DNA from: Flaccisagitta enflata
Lineage: Eukaryota > Chaetognatha > Sagittoidea > Aphragmophora
NCBI GenBank assembly: GCA_965153355.1
Contig: OZ231126.1
Coordinates: forward strand, 106,578,001 to 106,642,000
DNA: 64,000 nt
Direction: 5' to 3'
The notes below the pieces were generated by a model. It was not told the origin of the DNA, searched no databases, and saw only the letters and a program-made list of their open reading frames with translations. The first letter of the stretch is position 1, and each line of letters begins with the position of its first letter. The position numbers and the translations under genes were made by a program. Below are positions 9,442-20,669 of this stretch, piece by piece.

Positions 9442-10570
9442 GGATCTTTCTGCAACAGTTATGCGACGATACCAACAAGGGGAAGCTTTTAGCGTAAGAT
9501 AGAGTAAACGCCTGTTTTTGGAGAAAATTCAGATTTCGAGGTGAGTAGAGGGTCCAGGGGGTGTTTTGGCCACCAGCCATGCACTCTAGGTAGGGGGGCA
9601 ATGGTTGCTAGGGTAAGGTGGCAGAGTCATAGTGTATGATAGTGCATGAGTGGGGAGCAACGGTTGCTAGGGAGGAGCAGTAAGAATTGGACTTGAATCA
9701 ACAATAAGAAAATCATGAGGATGGAATGAGGCGAGATAGAGAGAGTGAAAGAGAGAGAGATTGACTTTCGGAGAGAGAAAGAGAGATTGACTTTCAAACT
9801 GGATCGATCCGGTTTTCAGTGACTTTTTTGGCACGCGACAGCAGAAGGATCGTTGCTACGGACCATGGAAAAAAATGTTGAGGGCGGAGAAGAAAAAAAT
9901 GTTGTTTCATAGCAACGATTGTCATGGATAAAAAAATGACAAAAAACGATGAGTATGATTCCAAAACATCTGTGATCTTGCAGTTGGTCGTCCTTTTGAC
10001 TATCTGGGTAAATCTGGATAGATAATCCTATTTCTATCTTTTTTTTTCCTATTCAACTGATTTTCTCCGTTCAAACTCTAATTGTCGGCTTTGTTCGTGG
10101 CTATCACGAACAAAGCTGACAATTAGGGTTTGACACGGGAAAGATATTAAGAGATTGATATGGGTGTTGGAGCAAATCGGATTAGCTAGATAGGACAATT
10201 TTGACTAAATGTGTAGATGAGCGAAAAACATGAAAAGAGCATATGTTCGTTTTCTTTATCTTTTTTTTTTTCAAAAGACCGAGGAGAAAATGACCAAGAG
10301 AAAAAAAAGAATGTTGTGTTGAAAATTGAGCATGCGATTAGAAAGGTTTCACGAAAAAAAATACAGCTTGTATTAATCCTGAGGTAGTTAAATGATGATG
10401 CTGAGGTAGAGCCGACGCGCGCACACACACACACACACAGACTAAGTCCTTTGTCCCATAGTAGGTAGTAGAAGAAGTCCCGAGGTAGAAAAGAGGAACG
10501 ATTTTTCATGCTATGTTTTTTTTTTTGCTGTCTTGTTGTTTTGCTTGTTTCTTTGTTTGTTTGTTTTTTA
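9442..10570. other. Non-coding spacer with CAACGGTTGCTAGGG repeats and a foldback
   Basis: Short direct repeats of (C)AA(T/C)GGTTGCTAGGG (about 9600 and 9660) and AGAGAGATTGACTTTC (about 9754 and 9783) occur, with several poly-A tracts and a strong hairpin at 10071-10133. A 107-codon minus frame (10186-10509) is low-complexity and not called. Confidence 0.5.
10071..10133. repeat. 29-bp hairpin (inverted repeat), 5-nt loop
   Basis: The left arm (10071-10099, containing CTAATTGTCGGCTTTGTTCG) pairs with the right arm (10105-10133, containing CGAACAAAGCTGACAATTAG) across the loop GCTAT, with two mismatches in 29 bp. It lies in an intergenic stretch. It could be a miniature foldback element or an RNA hairpin. 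Confidence 0.8.
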
Positions 10571-10578
10571 CGTGATTT

Positions 10579-10917
10579 TCAAACTTGATCGTCTTGGAAG
10601 CCCAAGTTTCTGAATGGAATAAGGGGGATGTCCTGATTTCCAAATCGTCGCCTTCTGCACTTCATCAAAAGAATGGCGCCAATGAAAAACGCCGCGGCGC
10701 CGGCAAAAAAGATTCCGACGGCTGAACCGGCGCCGATTTGGGCGCCGCCACTACTCGGCATCGTCGTAGATCCTTGCGTTGGGCCTTGCGTTGTCACCGT
10801 CGTCATTGGAGCCGGCGGGAACGTGCGTATCTGATCCAGTCCGATCTGAAAGCGTGCCTGATGGACGACCGTCAGCAGAATAAACCACCGCACCGTTAGG
10901 GCTTTCGAAATTAGCAT
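10579..10917 (-). CDS. Small type I membrane protein ORF overlapping the 12.7-kb gene's last exon
   Basis: 112 codons from an ATG at 10917. There is a hydrophobic N-terminus fitting a signal peptide (RWFILLTVVHQA) and a short Thr/Ser/Pro/Gln ectodomain suited to O-glycosylation (TTVTTQGPTQGSTTMPSS). A transmembrane segment of small residues and Phe follows (AVGIFFAGAAAFFIGAILLM), then a stop-transfer CRRRR and a 20-residue tail. The layout is that of a small single-pass surface protein. It overlaps, in another frame, the predicted 71-codon last exon (10966-10751) of the larger membrane-protein gene upstream on the same strand. Both frames look coding. No family is recognised. It may be a separate transcript or the real product of an alternative splice. 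Confidence 0.5.
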   Translation of the reverse strand: MLISKALTVRWFILLTVVHQARFQIGLDQIRTFPPAPMTTVTTQGPTQGSTTMPSSGGAQIGAGSAVGIFFAGAAAFFIGAILLMKCRRRRFGNQDIPLIPFRNLGFQDDQV

Positions 10918-11140
10918 ATTGAGTAACGGTTGGTTTTGTAGCTTCGCGAATATTGCCAGATCCGTCCTTTAAGAGACAAAGGGGAAATTGATGTAAAGAA
11001 TATGAATATGTATATGAATTAAGTTGACGCGAAAGAAAAAAAAAGATTGAAAAGTTTATAAATGAAAAGTGAAAGAGGATCGAGTTTGAGTTGAGAAAAA
11101 TAAACTAAAAACAAAGTCAGAAATCGCATTCCGAAGTGTT

Positions 11141-11223
<83 letters not shown>

Positions 11224-12767
11224 CAGGGCGAGAATCAGTTTGACAGTTTGACAGAAAGTAAGTGAGAAGAGATAGCTAGTTAGATAGATAGACAGATAGG
11301 ATGATGAATAGATGGAAAACAAACCTCGTAGAGATGAAGGCTGTCCGTCGTTTTGTTCGGTACTTCGTATCCCTCGTCATCTTGAAGTGTTTTGAGCTCT
11401 GTTTTGTCCATAACGTAGAAGCTGTAGAATGAGCAAAAGCTTTCTCTTGTCAGAGGACGCCAGCGTTCTGGACGCGGTGGAGAATCTGTTTCAATTGGAT
11501 GTCTAGGTGAAGGTGACAAATCCTGTTGCCTATGTGAATCCTGTTGACTAAGTGAGGGTGACGAATTCTGGTGGCTAGGTGGAGGTGACGAATTCTGGTG
11601 ACAGGGAGGTTCAGGTGGTGATTCCGATGGAATTGAGTTAGCCAATGAATGGACTGAACCTTGAAGAGGCTGCGTTGATACAATATTAACTGTGGGCTCA
11701 GGATTTGATGTATAGGAAACTTTTGGCGTGACTCTGACCAACTTCTGATTTCTTATCTTGATGCAGAGAAAAGTTGCAGAACCTAGAGCGAGGATGATTA
11801 ACACTACAGTTGTAGTGCTGACCATTGCAGCCTGAGCAATTGTTGCACATTTCTTGTTTGGCATTTTTTGTGTTATGATTGCCAAGGCCGTCGGTAGACT
11901 AAACGTTAACGCAGACGTCGTCGGTTTTCGAAAATTATCAGTTAAATGACTTAATGTTTGAGGGGTGACTGTTTCAGGCGGTAGGATAGTGCGTCGTGAT
12001 GATAGTCTACTTTTGCGTGGAGACAAATCGTGGCGCACTGATGGCGTAGTTGTGCGCTGGCGCTTTGATGGCGTAGTTGGACGCTGGCGCAGTGATGGCG
12101 TAGTTGAACGCTGGCGCAGTGATGGCGTAATTTGGCGCTGGGGCACTGATGGCGTAGTTGGATGCTGGCGCGCTGATGCCGTAATTTGGCGCTGGCGCAC
12201 TGATGGCGTAGTTGGACGCGGGCAAAGGATAGCTTTAAGAGGGGAAGGAGTTTTGTAACGCGGCAATAGAGTAATCCTCCGTAGTGATGGCAAAATTTGG
12301 CGCGCTGATGGCGTAGTAAGAATTGGCGGAGTGAGAAAGCGGCGCTGTGTAGTTTGGCGTGAGTGTTCTTTAAAACTGCGCTGCACGGGACGTGGCGTTG
12401 TTAAGCGTAGCAAAAGAATAGAGTGGCGCTGCACGTAAGGTGGCGTAGACAGACGCAGGACAGAGGATTTGGTCGGTCGTTTTGTAACCCGAGTAGAACT
12501 TGCACTTGATGCATGACGTTGATCGTTCTCAGTTGAAAATGGTTTCTCTATCCAGTCGTTGCGTGGCGTGGTCATAGATCTGACAATTCTTTCAGGCTGA
12601 GTTGCAACCGTTGTTGCATTCGGGTCACTTGTCACAAAAACGGGAGGTGACCAGATAGTCTCATTTTGTTTTGACCAATAATCGTCCCAGTAAGAATAAT
12701 CGTCGTATTCAAGGCCTTGTGTGTAAACACACAGTGAAAAAAGCACGAGAAAAAAAATCATATTCAT
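10751..12767 (-). CDS. Two-exon mucin-like type I membrane protein with tyrosine-motif tail
   Basis: Predicted exons are 12767-11325 (481 codons) and 10966-10751 (71 codons plus TAG), joined in phase 0. The donor is GAG|GTTTGT and the acceptor TTTGTCTCTTAAAG|GAC, and the intron holds a (GA)n microsatellite. The product of about 552 aa has an N-terminal signal peptide (FFLVLFSLCVYTQG), a Tyr/Asp-rich start (YDDYSYWDDYW) and an N-glycosylation site. A Thr/Pro/Arg-rich ectodomain carries about seven 9-residue repeats of TTPSVRQRQ type (27-bp repeats near 12000-12240). One transmembrane helix (VVLIILALGSATFLCI) leads to a Pro/Ser-rich cytoplasmic tail. That tail has several tyrosine motifs (GYEVP, HLYE, QYANF, VVYSA, IYDDAE) of a kind that can bind SH2 domains. 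It is adhesion- or receptor-like by architecture only. If unspliced, it would end at 11280. No homologue is recognised; it could be host or viral. Confidence 0.6.
11138..11220. repeat. (GA)n microsatellite inside the predicted intron
   Basis: About 80 bp of pure GA lie between the predicted donor (11324) and acceptor (10967) of the minus-strand membrane-protein gene. Confidence 0.95.
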
Positions 12768-13330
<563 letters not shown>

Positions 13331-13336
13331 GAAGCC

Positions 13337-13370
13337 TATAAATCGGGATCTTGCGCTCAGAAGTCATCAC
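13337..13370 (+). promoter_or_regulatory. Candidate TATA-box core promoter
   Basis: TATAAAT at 13337-13343, 68 bp upstream of the ATG at 13405, with possible initiator sequences TCAGAAG (13357) and TCATCA (13364). The leader repeats the phrase GGATCTTGC..AGTCATCACAACAA (about 13347 and 13379). A TATA box this close to an ATG fits a short unspliced leader. Confidence 0.5.
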
Positions 13371-13404
13371 AACAATCGGATCTTGCAAAGTCATCACAAC
13401 AAAC

Positions 13405-13932
13405 ATGAATCAAGCAAACGGTCAAAGGGGCTCCTCTCCCCAAGATATTTGGGGAGGGATAACACACAAACAATTCCTTCCCCCAACACCTCCTCTCACA
13501 CCGCCTCACGAATTCATTGCGCCACCTGAAGCGTTTGCCGACCAGCAACATTTTGTCAACGAGAATCATCCAAGGCCTCGTGAAATCTCTCGTCCGTCAT
13601 CTCCTATCATGTGGGAGTATACAGCGCCGACCTGGTATCGCACGTCAACTCCCAGGCGCTATGAAGATCCTCATCAGCGGGACTCATTTTCATTTAGCGA
13701 AATCTTCTACAGCTCGAATGAAGAGGCCGACTTGTACGATAGCGGGAGCGCCACCAGTGAAATGGAAGGCGACTACGACGCAGACGAAGACGATCCGCTA
13801 TGCCCGAAAAGCGACATCAAGAAAAAGAAGAAGCTCAAGAAAAAGGCAAAAAAAAACTCACGAAAGAATACCGTTGAGGACGTAAAATCTGACCTCGAGC
13901 TTCTTGACCTTGTTGAAGATATTGTAGGCTAA
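13405..13932 (+). CDS. Unknown 175-aa acidic protein with lysine-rich tract
   Basis: The first ATG after the TATA box is at 13405 and opens an intact frame to TAG-free TAA at 13932. The protein starts with a Pro-rich region (PPTPPLTPPHEF), has a Trp/Tyr/Arg middle (WEYTAPTWYRTSTPRRYED), an acidic stretch (EMEGDYDADEDDP) and a Lys run (KKKKKLKKKAKK). It ends in a short amphipathic helix (DLELLDLVEDIVG). There is no signal peptide or membrane segment, so it is probably a soluble nuclear or cytoplasmic protein. Unlike its neighbours it has no visible lesion. The reading frame is well supported by composition and promoter, but the family is unknown. Confidence 0.6.
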   Translation: MNQANGQRGSSPQDIWGGITHKQFLPPTPPLTPPHEFIAPPEAFADQQHFVNENHPRPREISRPSSPIMWEYTAPTWYRTSTPRRYEDPHQRDSFSFSEIFYSSNEEADLYDSGSATSEMEGDYDADEDDPLCPKSDIKKKKKLKKKAKKNSRKNTVEDVKSDLELLDLVEDIVG

Positions 13933-14160
13933 AGGTTCCTTTTAGAATCAAGGTGGGGGGGGGGAAAATACAATAGTAAAAACAAATTTAGATTTTAGAT
14001 ACATGTCCCCTCGATACTTAAAGCAACCTTAATGCCTACAATTGAAATGTAAATATGTTATTGTTAATATCGTAAAAAAAAATGTCGGAAATCATTTTTC
14101 AATTATGTATCAAATCATTTTTCATTTAGCTCACGAAAAAAAAACGAAAAAAAAAGAACA

Positions 14161-15008
<848 letters not shown>

Positions 15009-15019
15009 GTAAATTCTGA

Positions 15020-15309
15020 CTGAAAAAGCATTGCTTCAATTAATGTATGTATGGAAGGTCATTTTTTTTTTTATTAAAATAAGAGACTGGACCGACGGAC
15101 CCGAATACTGACGGACCGACCTACAGATAATAGGCATGACATAGAAATGACCACAACAGTACATAGGCGTGACATAGAAATGACAACAATAGTAGGCACG
15201 ACATAAGAATGACATAAGAATGACATAGGAATGACAATAAGACCGACAGTTGACTACATAGGAATGACAATAAGACCGACAGTTGACTTTACTGACTGGA
15301 TAGGAAACG
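15020..15309. other. Non-coding with short dispersed ACATAG(A/G)AATGACA repeats
   Basis: Imperfect direct repeats of GACATAGAAATGACA type (about 15137-15290) and a GACCGACGGACCG stretch. It lies within the putative intron of the plus-strand gene and just 3' of the minus-strand membrane gene. Confidence 0.5.
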
Positions 15310-15939
15310 TTATACCGACGGACGGACTAAATCAAGGGTTAGGATAAGCTTAGGAAGGGGTGGGGGGTCAAATGAGGGTTCGGCCATGGTTGTTTGAGTT
15401 GAGGCGAAAGAAGGTGGTGGAGGATGAGGCAGAGAGGTGTCAGAGGAAGAGGAGGAGTCATTGTGAAGTGGCGGGGGTGGGTAGCGTGGCTCTGAGGCGT
15501 TGAACGTGGTGTTGTTGGATGAGACGAAAGAAGGCGGTGGAGGATGAGGCTGAGAGGCGGCGGCGGAGGAGGAGGAGTCATTGGGAAGTGGCGGGGGTGG
15601 GTAGTGTGGCTCTGAGGCGTTGAATGTGGTCGTGTTGGATGCTGGCGCGGTGAAGAGTGTGGAGTTGAGAGTGGAGCTGAGGATTGGCGCGAAGGTAGAG
15701 TTGAGAGGCGGCAAGGGGGCAGACGACCTGATTTGACTTGGACGACGACGATGACGACGACAACGACGTTGACGACGATCTTCTTGATCATGACGCTGAC
15801 GACGACGACGACGAAAGACCAAAACGACGACCACGACGACGATGATCATGATGATAAGACCGATGGACAATAGACCTAAAAGAAAGACAGAAAGACAGAA
15901 TTTAAGATATGACAGACAAATGACAATCAAACTCAAACA

Positions 15940-15941
15940 AT

Positions 15942-16029
<88 letters not shown>
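15940..16029. repeat. (CAA)n microsatellite in intron 2 of the minus-strand membrane gene
   Basis: About 90 bp of pure CAA on the plus strand (TTG on the transcribed strand). Confidence 0.95.
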
Positions 16030-16030
<1 letters not shown>

Positions 16031-16467
16031 ATGAGTGACTGACTCACTCACCGACTTCGAAGTTGCTGCGGGCATCGAGCCACGCCCCGAAACCCCAGTC
16101 CCCGGCGTCGTCCGCTGCGTCGGCGCCGCCGCCCGTCCCGCCGCGGCTGCTGCTGCTGCCGTTGGAATCCGCCTCCGCCACAGCCTCGGATCAATCGCTG
16201 CCGCCGCCACCGCCGCCGTTGGAATCCGTCTCGACCGCGGCTTTGTCACCGCCGGCGCTGGGATCCGCGACGCCGCCATCATTGCCGTAATCATCAACAT
16301 CATCATCATCGCCGCCGCCGGCGCCGATCGGTAGAGGGGTTGGAGCCGGCGTTCGGAGATGGATGAATTTCCCCTCCGAGACGTAGCCCTTCCACTCTTC
16401 CGTGCAACGTCCCTCCGAGACGTCGAGGTCATACTCGATGACCTCGCGCTGTAGAAAATAAAAAGGG

Positions 16468-16618
16468 ACTGAGACTAAGACTCTGAGACTATAAGACTCT
16501 GAGACTATGAGACTATGAGACTATGAGACTATGAGACTAAGAGACTATGAGACTATGAGACTATGAGACTAAGAGACTAAGAGACTATGAGACTATGAGA
16601 TTATGGGACTATGATACT
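16468..16618. repeat. GAGACTATGA 10-bp tandem array
   Basis: About 14 near-identical 10-bp units, some reading GAGACTAAGA, inside intron 1 of the minus-strand membrane gene. Confidence 0.9.
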
Positions 16619-17020
16619 TACATAATATTGGACGCAATCAGTCCAGGCCTTGACACGAGGGTCGACGCCAACACAAACAGAAACAAAACAAAACAAAAAC
16701 AAAGACAAAACAAAAACGCCGTCGTGTCCGCGCATTTTTTATCACTTATATTTATCCTGTGAAAGATAATGAAAAAGAAGAATTATTAAGCTGATGTGTT
16801 GATCTCAGTCTAATGGGAAGATGAACGCAATAGTCGGTGTTTACTGTAAACGCGCAAAAGAGATTTTTTCTTTTCTTTCCTTTTTTTTTCTTTTCTTTCT
16901 TTTTTTTTCTTTACTAAGACCGTCTCCCTGTTCTGCGCTAAATCAAAACAAAAAACAAAAGATCAGTCTTTTTGACCACGACATCTATGAAACAAAAGAC
17001 TTCTCTTTCTCCTTAACCAG

Positions 17021-19207
17021 ATTTTCGAAGCAGATCGCGTGGGCGCTATGATAGAGATGAAGAAGAAGATGAAGAAGATGACTATCAAAGTCGTCGACGG
17101 TCACGAACAAGGTCACGATCATGGTCACGCCATCCTTCACGTCCTTCACGTCGTCCTTCATCTTACGCAAGATCCTTCCCCAACCATGACTACTATCAAC
17201 AACAACAACAGTCACAACAGCAACAACAACAACAACTACAGCTACATCAGCCTCAACAGCCGCCGCTGCTACAGCAACAACAGCCGCCCCAGCTACAGCA
17301 ACAACAGCCGCCGCAGCTACAGCAACAACAACAGCAACAACAGCAGCCAATACAGCATCAGCAGCAACATGTGCAATTTGCACCTGTTAGCCGCATAAGA
17401 ACGCCTTCTCCTCCACCAAGATATTCGCCCCTCCCACTCCAACAATACTCAACTTTGTCTAGGCCATTTGTGAGGCAGCAAGACCACGAACAACAGCAGC
17501 AGCAGCCGCAGCATCAGACGCTACAACGGTCACCACAGCAATTTCATCAAGAACAGCCGCAGCAGCACAGCTTTCCACGCAACTGGTATCGAGAAGAAGC
17601 GTATCTCAGCAACAACAACAACAACAACACTCCAAACTCTATCTACAATCAGCAGCAACAACAACAACAGCAGCATCAGCAGCAGCCTCGTCAACAGCCC
17701 ATTAGACCCGCTCATCTAGATCATCAATCCGAAATAACACAGCGTGCTCTTTCTCAGGTTGGAAGGGGAATGAAGCAATGTCCTATAAAGCGATGTAAAA
17801 TGAAATTTTTAGACAAAGAAACAATGATTTTACATTTATAAAATAAACATAAATCAAAAAATGGAATAACTCGGGTAAATTTTAAGACAAGAGCTCCATG
17901 CCTTTTTTGTGATAGTGAATCACCGTTTCCATCATTAACGGCCAAATTTTCACATTATTTAGATTTACATCCTAATTTCATGCAAATGTATTGTTGTGAT
18001 TGTCAAGTGAGCGTTAAGGCTTTGATAGATTCAAAACATAAAAATCGGCATGAAAAAATGCATGATAAGACTTACAAGAGAAGGCAGCAGATTTTTAGGG
18101 AGAAATGTAAACTTTTTAATGCCAATAGATTTTTACCTGAGCACAATGCCATATTAGAAACATTTCATGAAAAACAAAAATGTGCAGCCTGTGACCAAGT
18201 TATCACTGAGGACATGACGGGACATTTGAGGAAATGTCTGTATAAATGCGTTTCTGATAAAGGTGGTGGTGGTGGTGGTGGTGGTGGTGGTGGTCGTGGT
18301 GGCGGCAGTGGTGGTAGCAAAGGGGGTGGTAGGGGTAGCAGTGGGGGTAGCAGTGGGGGAAGCAGTGTGCCTAGCAGCGAAGGAACTAATGGTAGCAATG
18401 GTGATGGAAGTGATAATGGAAGGAGTGATGGGGAGGCTGGTAATGAAGCAAGCGGTGAGGCAGGTGGTGAGGCAGGTGAGGCAGGTGAGGCAGGTGGTGA
18501 GGCAGAGTTAAGTTCTGAGAGCAGCAGTAATAGTCAAAGTGAGAGCATTGCCGATAAATACACTGTTTCTAGAAAGGATCTATTTCAAGGGTCTGGTGAA
18601 GTGATAACCTTCAAATCAAAGAAGATCAATGATGATATAGAAGGGGTCCTAAATGAGCTGACCGGCCCAATACAAAATGAGCTTAAAAAAAAATTGAATG
18701 AGAGTCCCAACCTAAAATTCTATGTTGAGGCCAGAAATTTGTACAGACGTGAAAGAGATGTGTATGAGGACGAGGATGACGTTATTTTTTATGACAAAAC
18801 ACGTGTTCTTAATTCAAAAAGTCGAATTGTAAACAAACAAACAGACCTAGAAGATACCCTGGGGGATGTAAATACAATTTTACAAGAGAAAAGTTCAAAG
18901 TTCACTCAGGACGGTTCTGATTTCATTTTAAAAGATGTTCTGTCTGTAAAGCTGTTTTGTTTTAAGGTTAATCCGTTACGGATGGCTGGATGGTCTGCTA
19001 ATATTCCACTAAACTTGGAGAAGAGGTTTAGGAAGCTAAAAAATGCCTATTTGATCTCTTTTCCGAACTCAGATTCTGAATGCATTAACTGGAATTTAGC
19101 ATGCTATCAGACAGAACTAGAAAAAAGCGGGGGAGATTACAAGTTACTGACAGAAAATCTGAAAAAAATTAGTAAAAAAATAGGACATAAATCAGGCATG
19201 GCTGATT
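17021..19207 (+). pseudogene. PolB gene, N-terminal part: RS/Gln-rich, zinc-finger and pre-exonuclease region
   Basis: After a good acceptor (TTTCTCCTTAACCAG|A at 17020), one frame encodes an acidic/RS segment (RYDRDEEEDEEDDYQSRRR) and long Gln/Pro tracts. Paired Cys/His motifs follow: CPIKRC with the His pair split by TAA at 17839-17841, then CLFCDSE..H and CCDC..H, like tandem C2H2 fingers. Past the TAA the same frame runs through another CAAC..H motif and a poly-Gly/Ser linker. It then reaches a region (about 18580-19207) with the layout seen before the exonuclease in protein-primed DNA polymerases of Polintons/adintoviruses: a nearby LNELTGPIQNELKKKL helix, FYVEARNLYRR, and INWNLACYQ. Near 19200 the frame shifts by one base. 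The zinc fingers could bind DNA or the priming protein; that is inference. Confidence 0.65.
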
Positions 19208-20669
19208 GAGAATTACAATACCAAATTTGAGGTCTTAAGGGAAAGGACAAAAGATATTGAGTTCCCGTTCACATTGACAAAAAATAATGTTGAAAAATAC
19301 AAAAGCAAAATTGGGGACCCTAACCTATCAATCAATTTTTATGGGTTTTGTGTAAAAGAAAATGTATTTCATTGCTACCAAAGCAGCTCACCGACTTTTA
19401 TCTCAGGTCATGTTGGCAATGAGAGTCCTACAACTGTGCTTTCCAACATGGTCTCATCCGAAGATGAAAAGTTAAAAGAGTTTTATAACAAATATGAATG
19501 TTCGCAGGTTGACTTGCTCTTTTTTGAGACGGCCAAAGGGCAGGGGCATTTTGCGCTGTTTTCAGCCCCAGAATTTTTTAAATCTAAACGGAAATATTGT
19601 AACAAGCCCTTCTTATTTTGTCGTATATGCGGAGATTCAATGGTCTTATTGCGTAGCTTCATTTTGCACCTATTTCTATGTGAGATGAATCAAAAGACTA
19701 CATATCCGTTTGTCACGAAAAAATGTAAATCAACCCCCAGTTGCTAACTTGACAAGAATTCCTGGTGAAGAGAGACTTGTATACGGCTGTCTGTTTGATT
19801 GCGAAACGAAGTTCAATAGGATAAATGAGACTAAGCATGAATTAGTGCCTGGCATGGCTTATGCTACAGGATTCTGCAATGTCCCGGTCGGTCCGTTTGA
19901 CAGTCCAGAAATTGCCAGGCTGAAAACAGAGCCATTCCCCTCCACTCTCCAAACAGGTTCTGACTGTATTGAAAAGATGCTCCGTGAAATCTTTGAAATA
20001 GGGCGTTTAGCTAAAATTAGAATTGAAAAATTGAAAACAATTTACAATAAGTACCTTTTAACAGAACAACAAAAAGCTTTTTTCAAAACCATAAAGGCTT
20101 GTGAGACTTGCGGAGTTGAATTTCAAAATACTGGTAAATTCCAAGCTAATGTTGATCATTCTAGGCTGTTTGGAACGCCCCTAACGGCCGGTAGGAAACA
20201 AACTGGCTTAGTGCTCGGGCTTATCTGTAAAATGTGTAATCTGGCTAGAAGACTAAACAGTGGTTCACAGCTCTTTGTTTGGGCGCATGGGCTAAAGCAA
20301 TTTGATGGGGTTTTTTGCGTTGCAGGAATATTGAAATCTTTTGGGACGGAAACCCCAATTGCCAAAGATTTGTCTGTCACACCTTGCTCTAATTCAAAAT
20401 TCCTCATGTTTAATTGCAAGCCATACTGCACCTCTTGTATGTATGTTGATGCTCAAAAAAAAATATGCATGAAAAATGGGATAAAAAAGTGTTTTTGCTT
20501 TCCTGTTATTTGTTTTCGTGACAGTCTTTTACTAACAGGAAATGTCAGCCTGGCCAATCTTTGTAAAGATTTTAATCATGAAATCATTACTGGTCAAAAA
20601 GCAATTTCTGAAGTTTTTCAAGATGCCTACAACTTTTTTGAAAAAAATGGTTACTTAATGGTGACATAA
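19199..20669 (+). pseudogene. PolB gene, exonuclease-domain part, with frameshifts
   Basis: The frame resumes at about 19199 (WLIENYNTKFEV, then FPFTLTKNNVEKY) and shifts again near 19720, so the protein is split between two frames. It shows the order expected of protein-primed family B polymerases: a Cys/His element (CRICG..H..C, about 19620-19690), the exonuclease motif I acidic pair (FDCET, about 19796-19810), a Cys/His cluster with VDHSRLFGT and CKMCN (about 20100-20250), and the second exonuclease motif (WAHGLKQFDG, about 20280). A further Cys-rich insert (CTSCM) follows. Near 20655 a short duplicated phrase (AATGGTTACTTAATGGTGAC) shifts the frame once more and brings a stop. In an intact enzyme this domain would proofread. 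Confidence 0.8.

Larger units (their letters stand above)
15310..16735 (-). pseudogene. Three-exon type I membrane protein gene with one in-frame TGA
   Basis: Predicted exons: 16735-16622 (ATG, 38 codons), 16448-16052 and 15875-15310. Donors TAT|GTAAGT and GTCG|GTGAGT and acceptors TTTTCTACAG|C and CTTTCTTTTAG|G join in matching phases (0 and 1). The product has a clear signal peptide (FVLSLFLFCFVSVCVG) and a short ectodomain with two cysteines (TDCV, GRCTEEW). An acidic, Gly/Asp/Ser-rich stalk follows, then one transmembrane helix (LLSIGLIIMIIVVVVVVLVF), an Arg-rich stop-transfer, and a tail with a duplicated Pro-rich module (NASEP(H/R)YPPPPL and HPPPPSF). TGA at 16193-16191 lies in frame in exon 2, while the frame stays open for 46 more codons to a perfect donor. 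Intron 2 holds (CAA)n and intron 1 a GAGACTATGA array. The gene sits inside a putative plus-strand intron. Family unknown. Confidence 0.6.
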
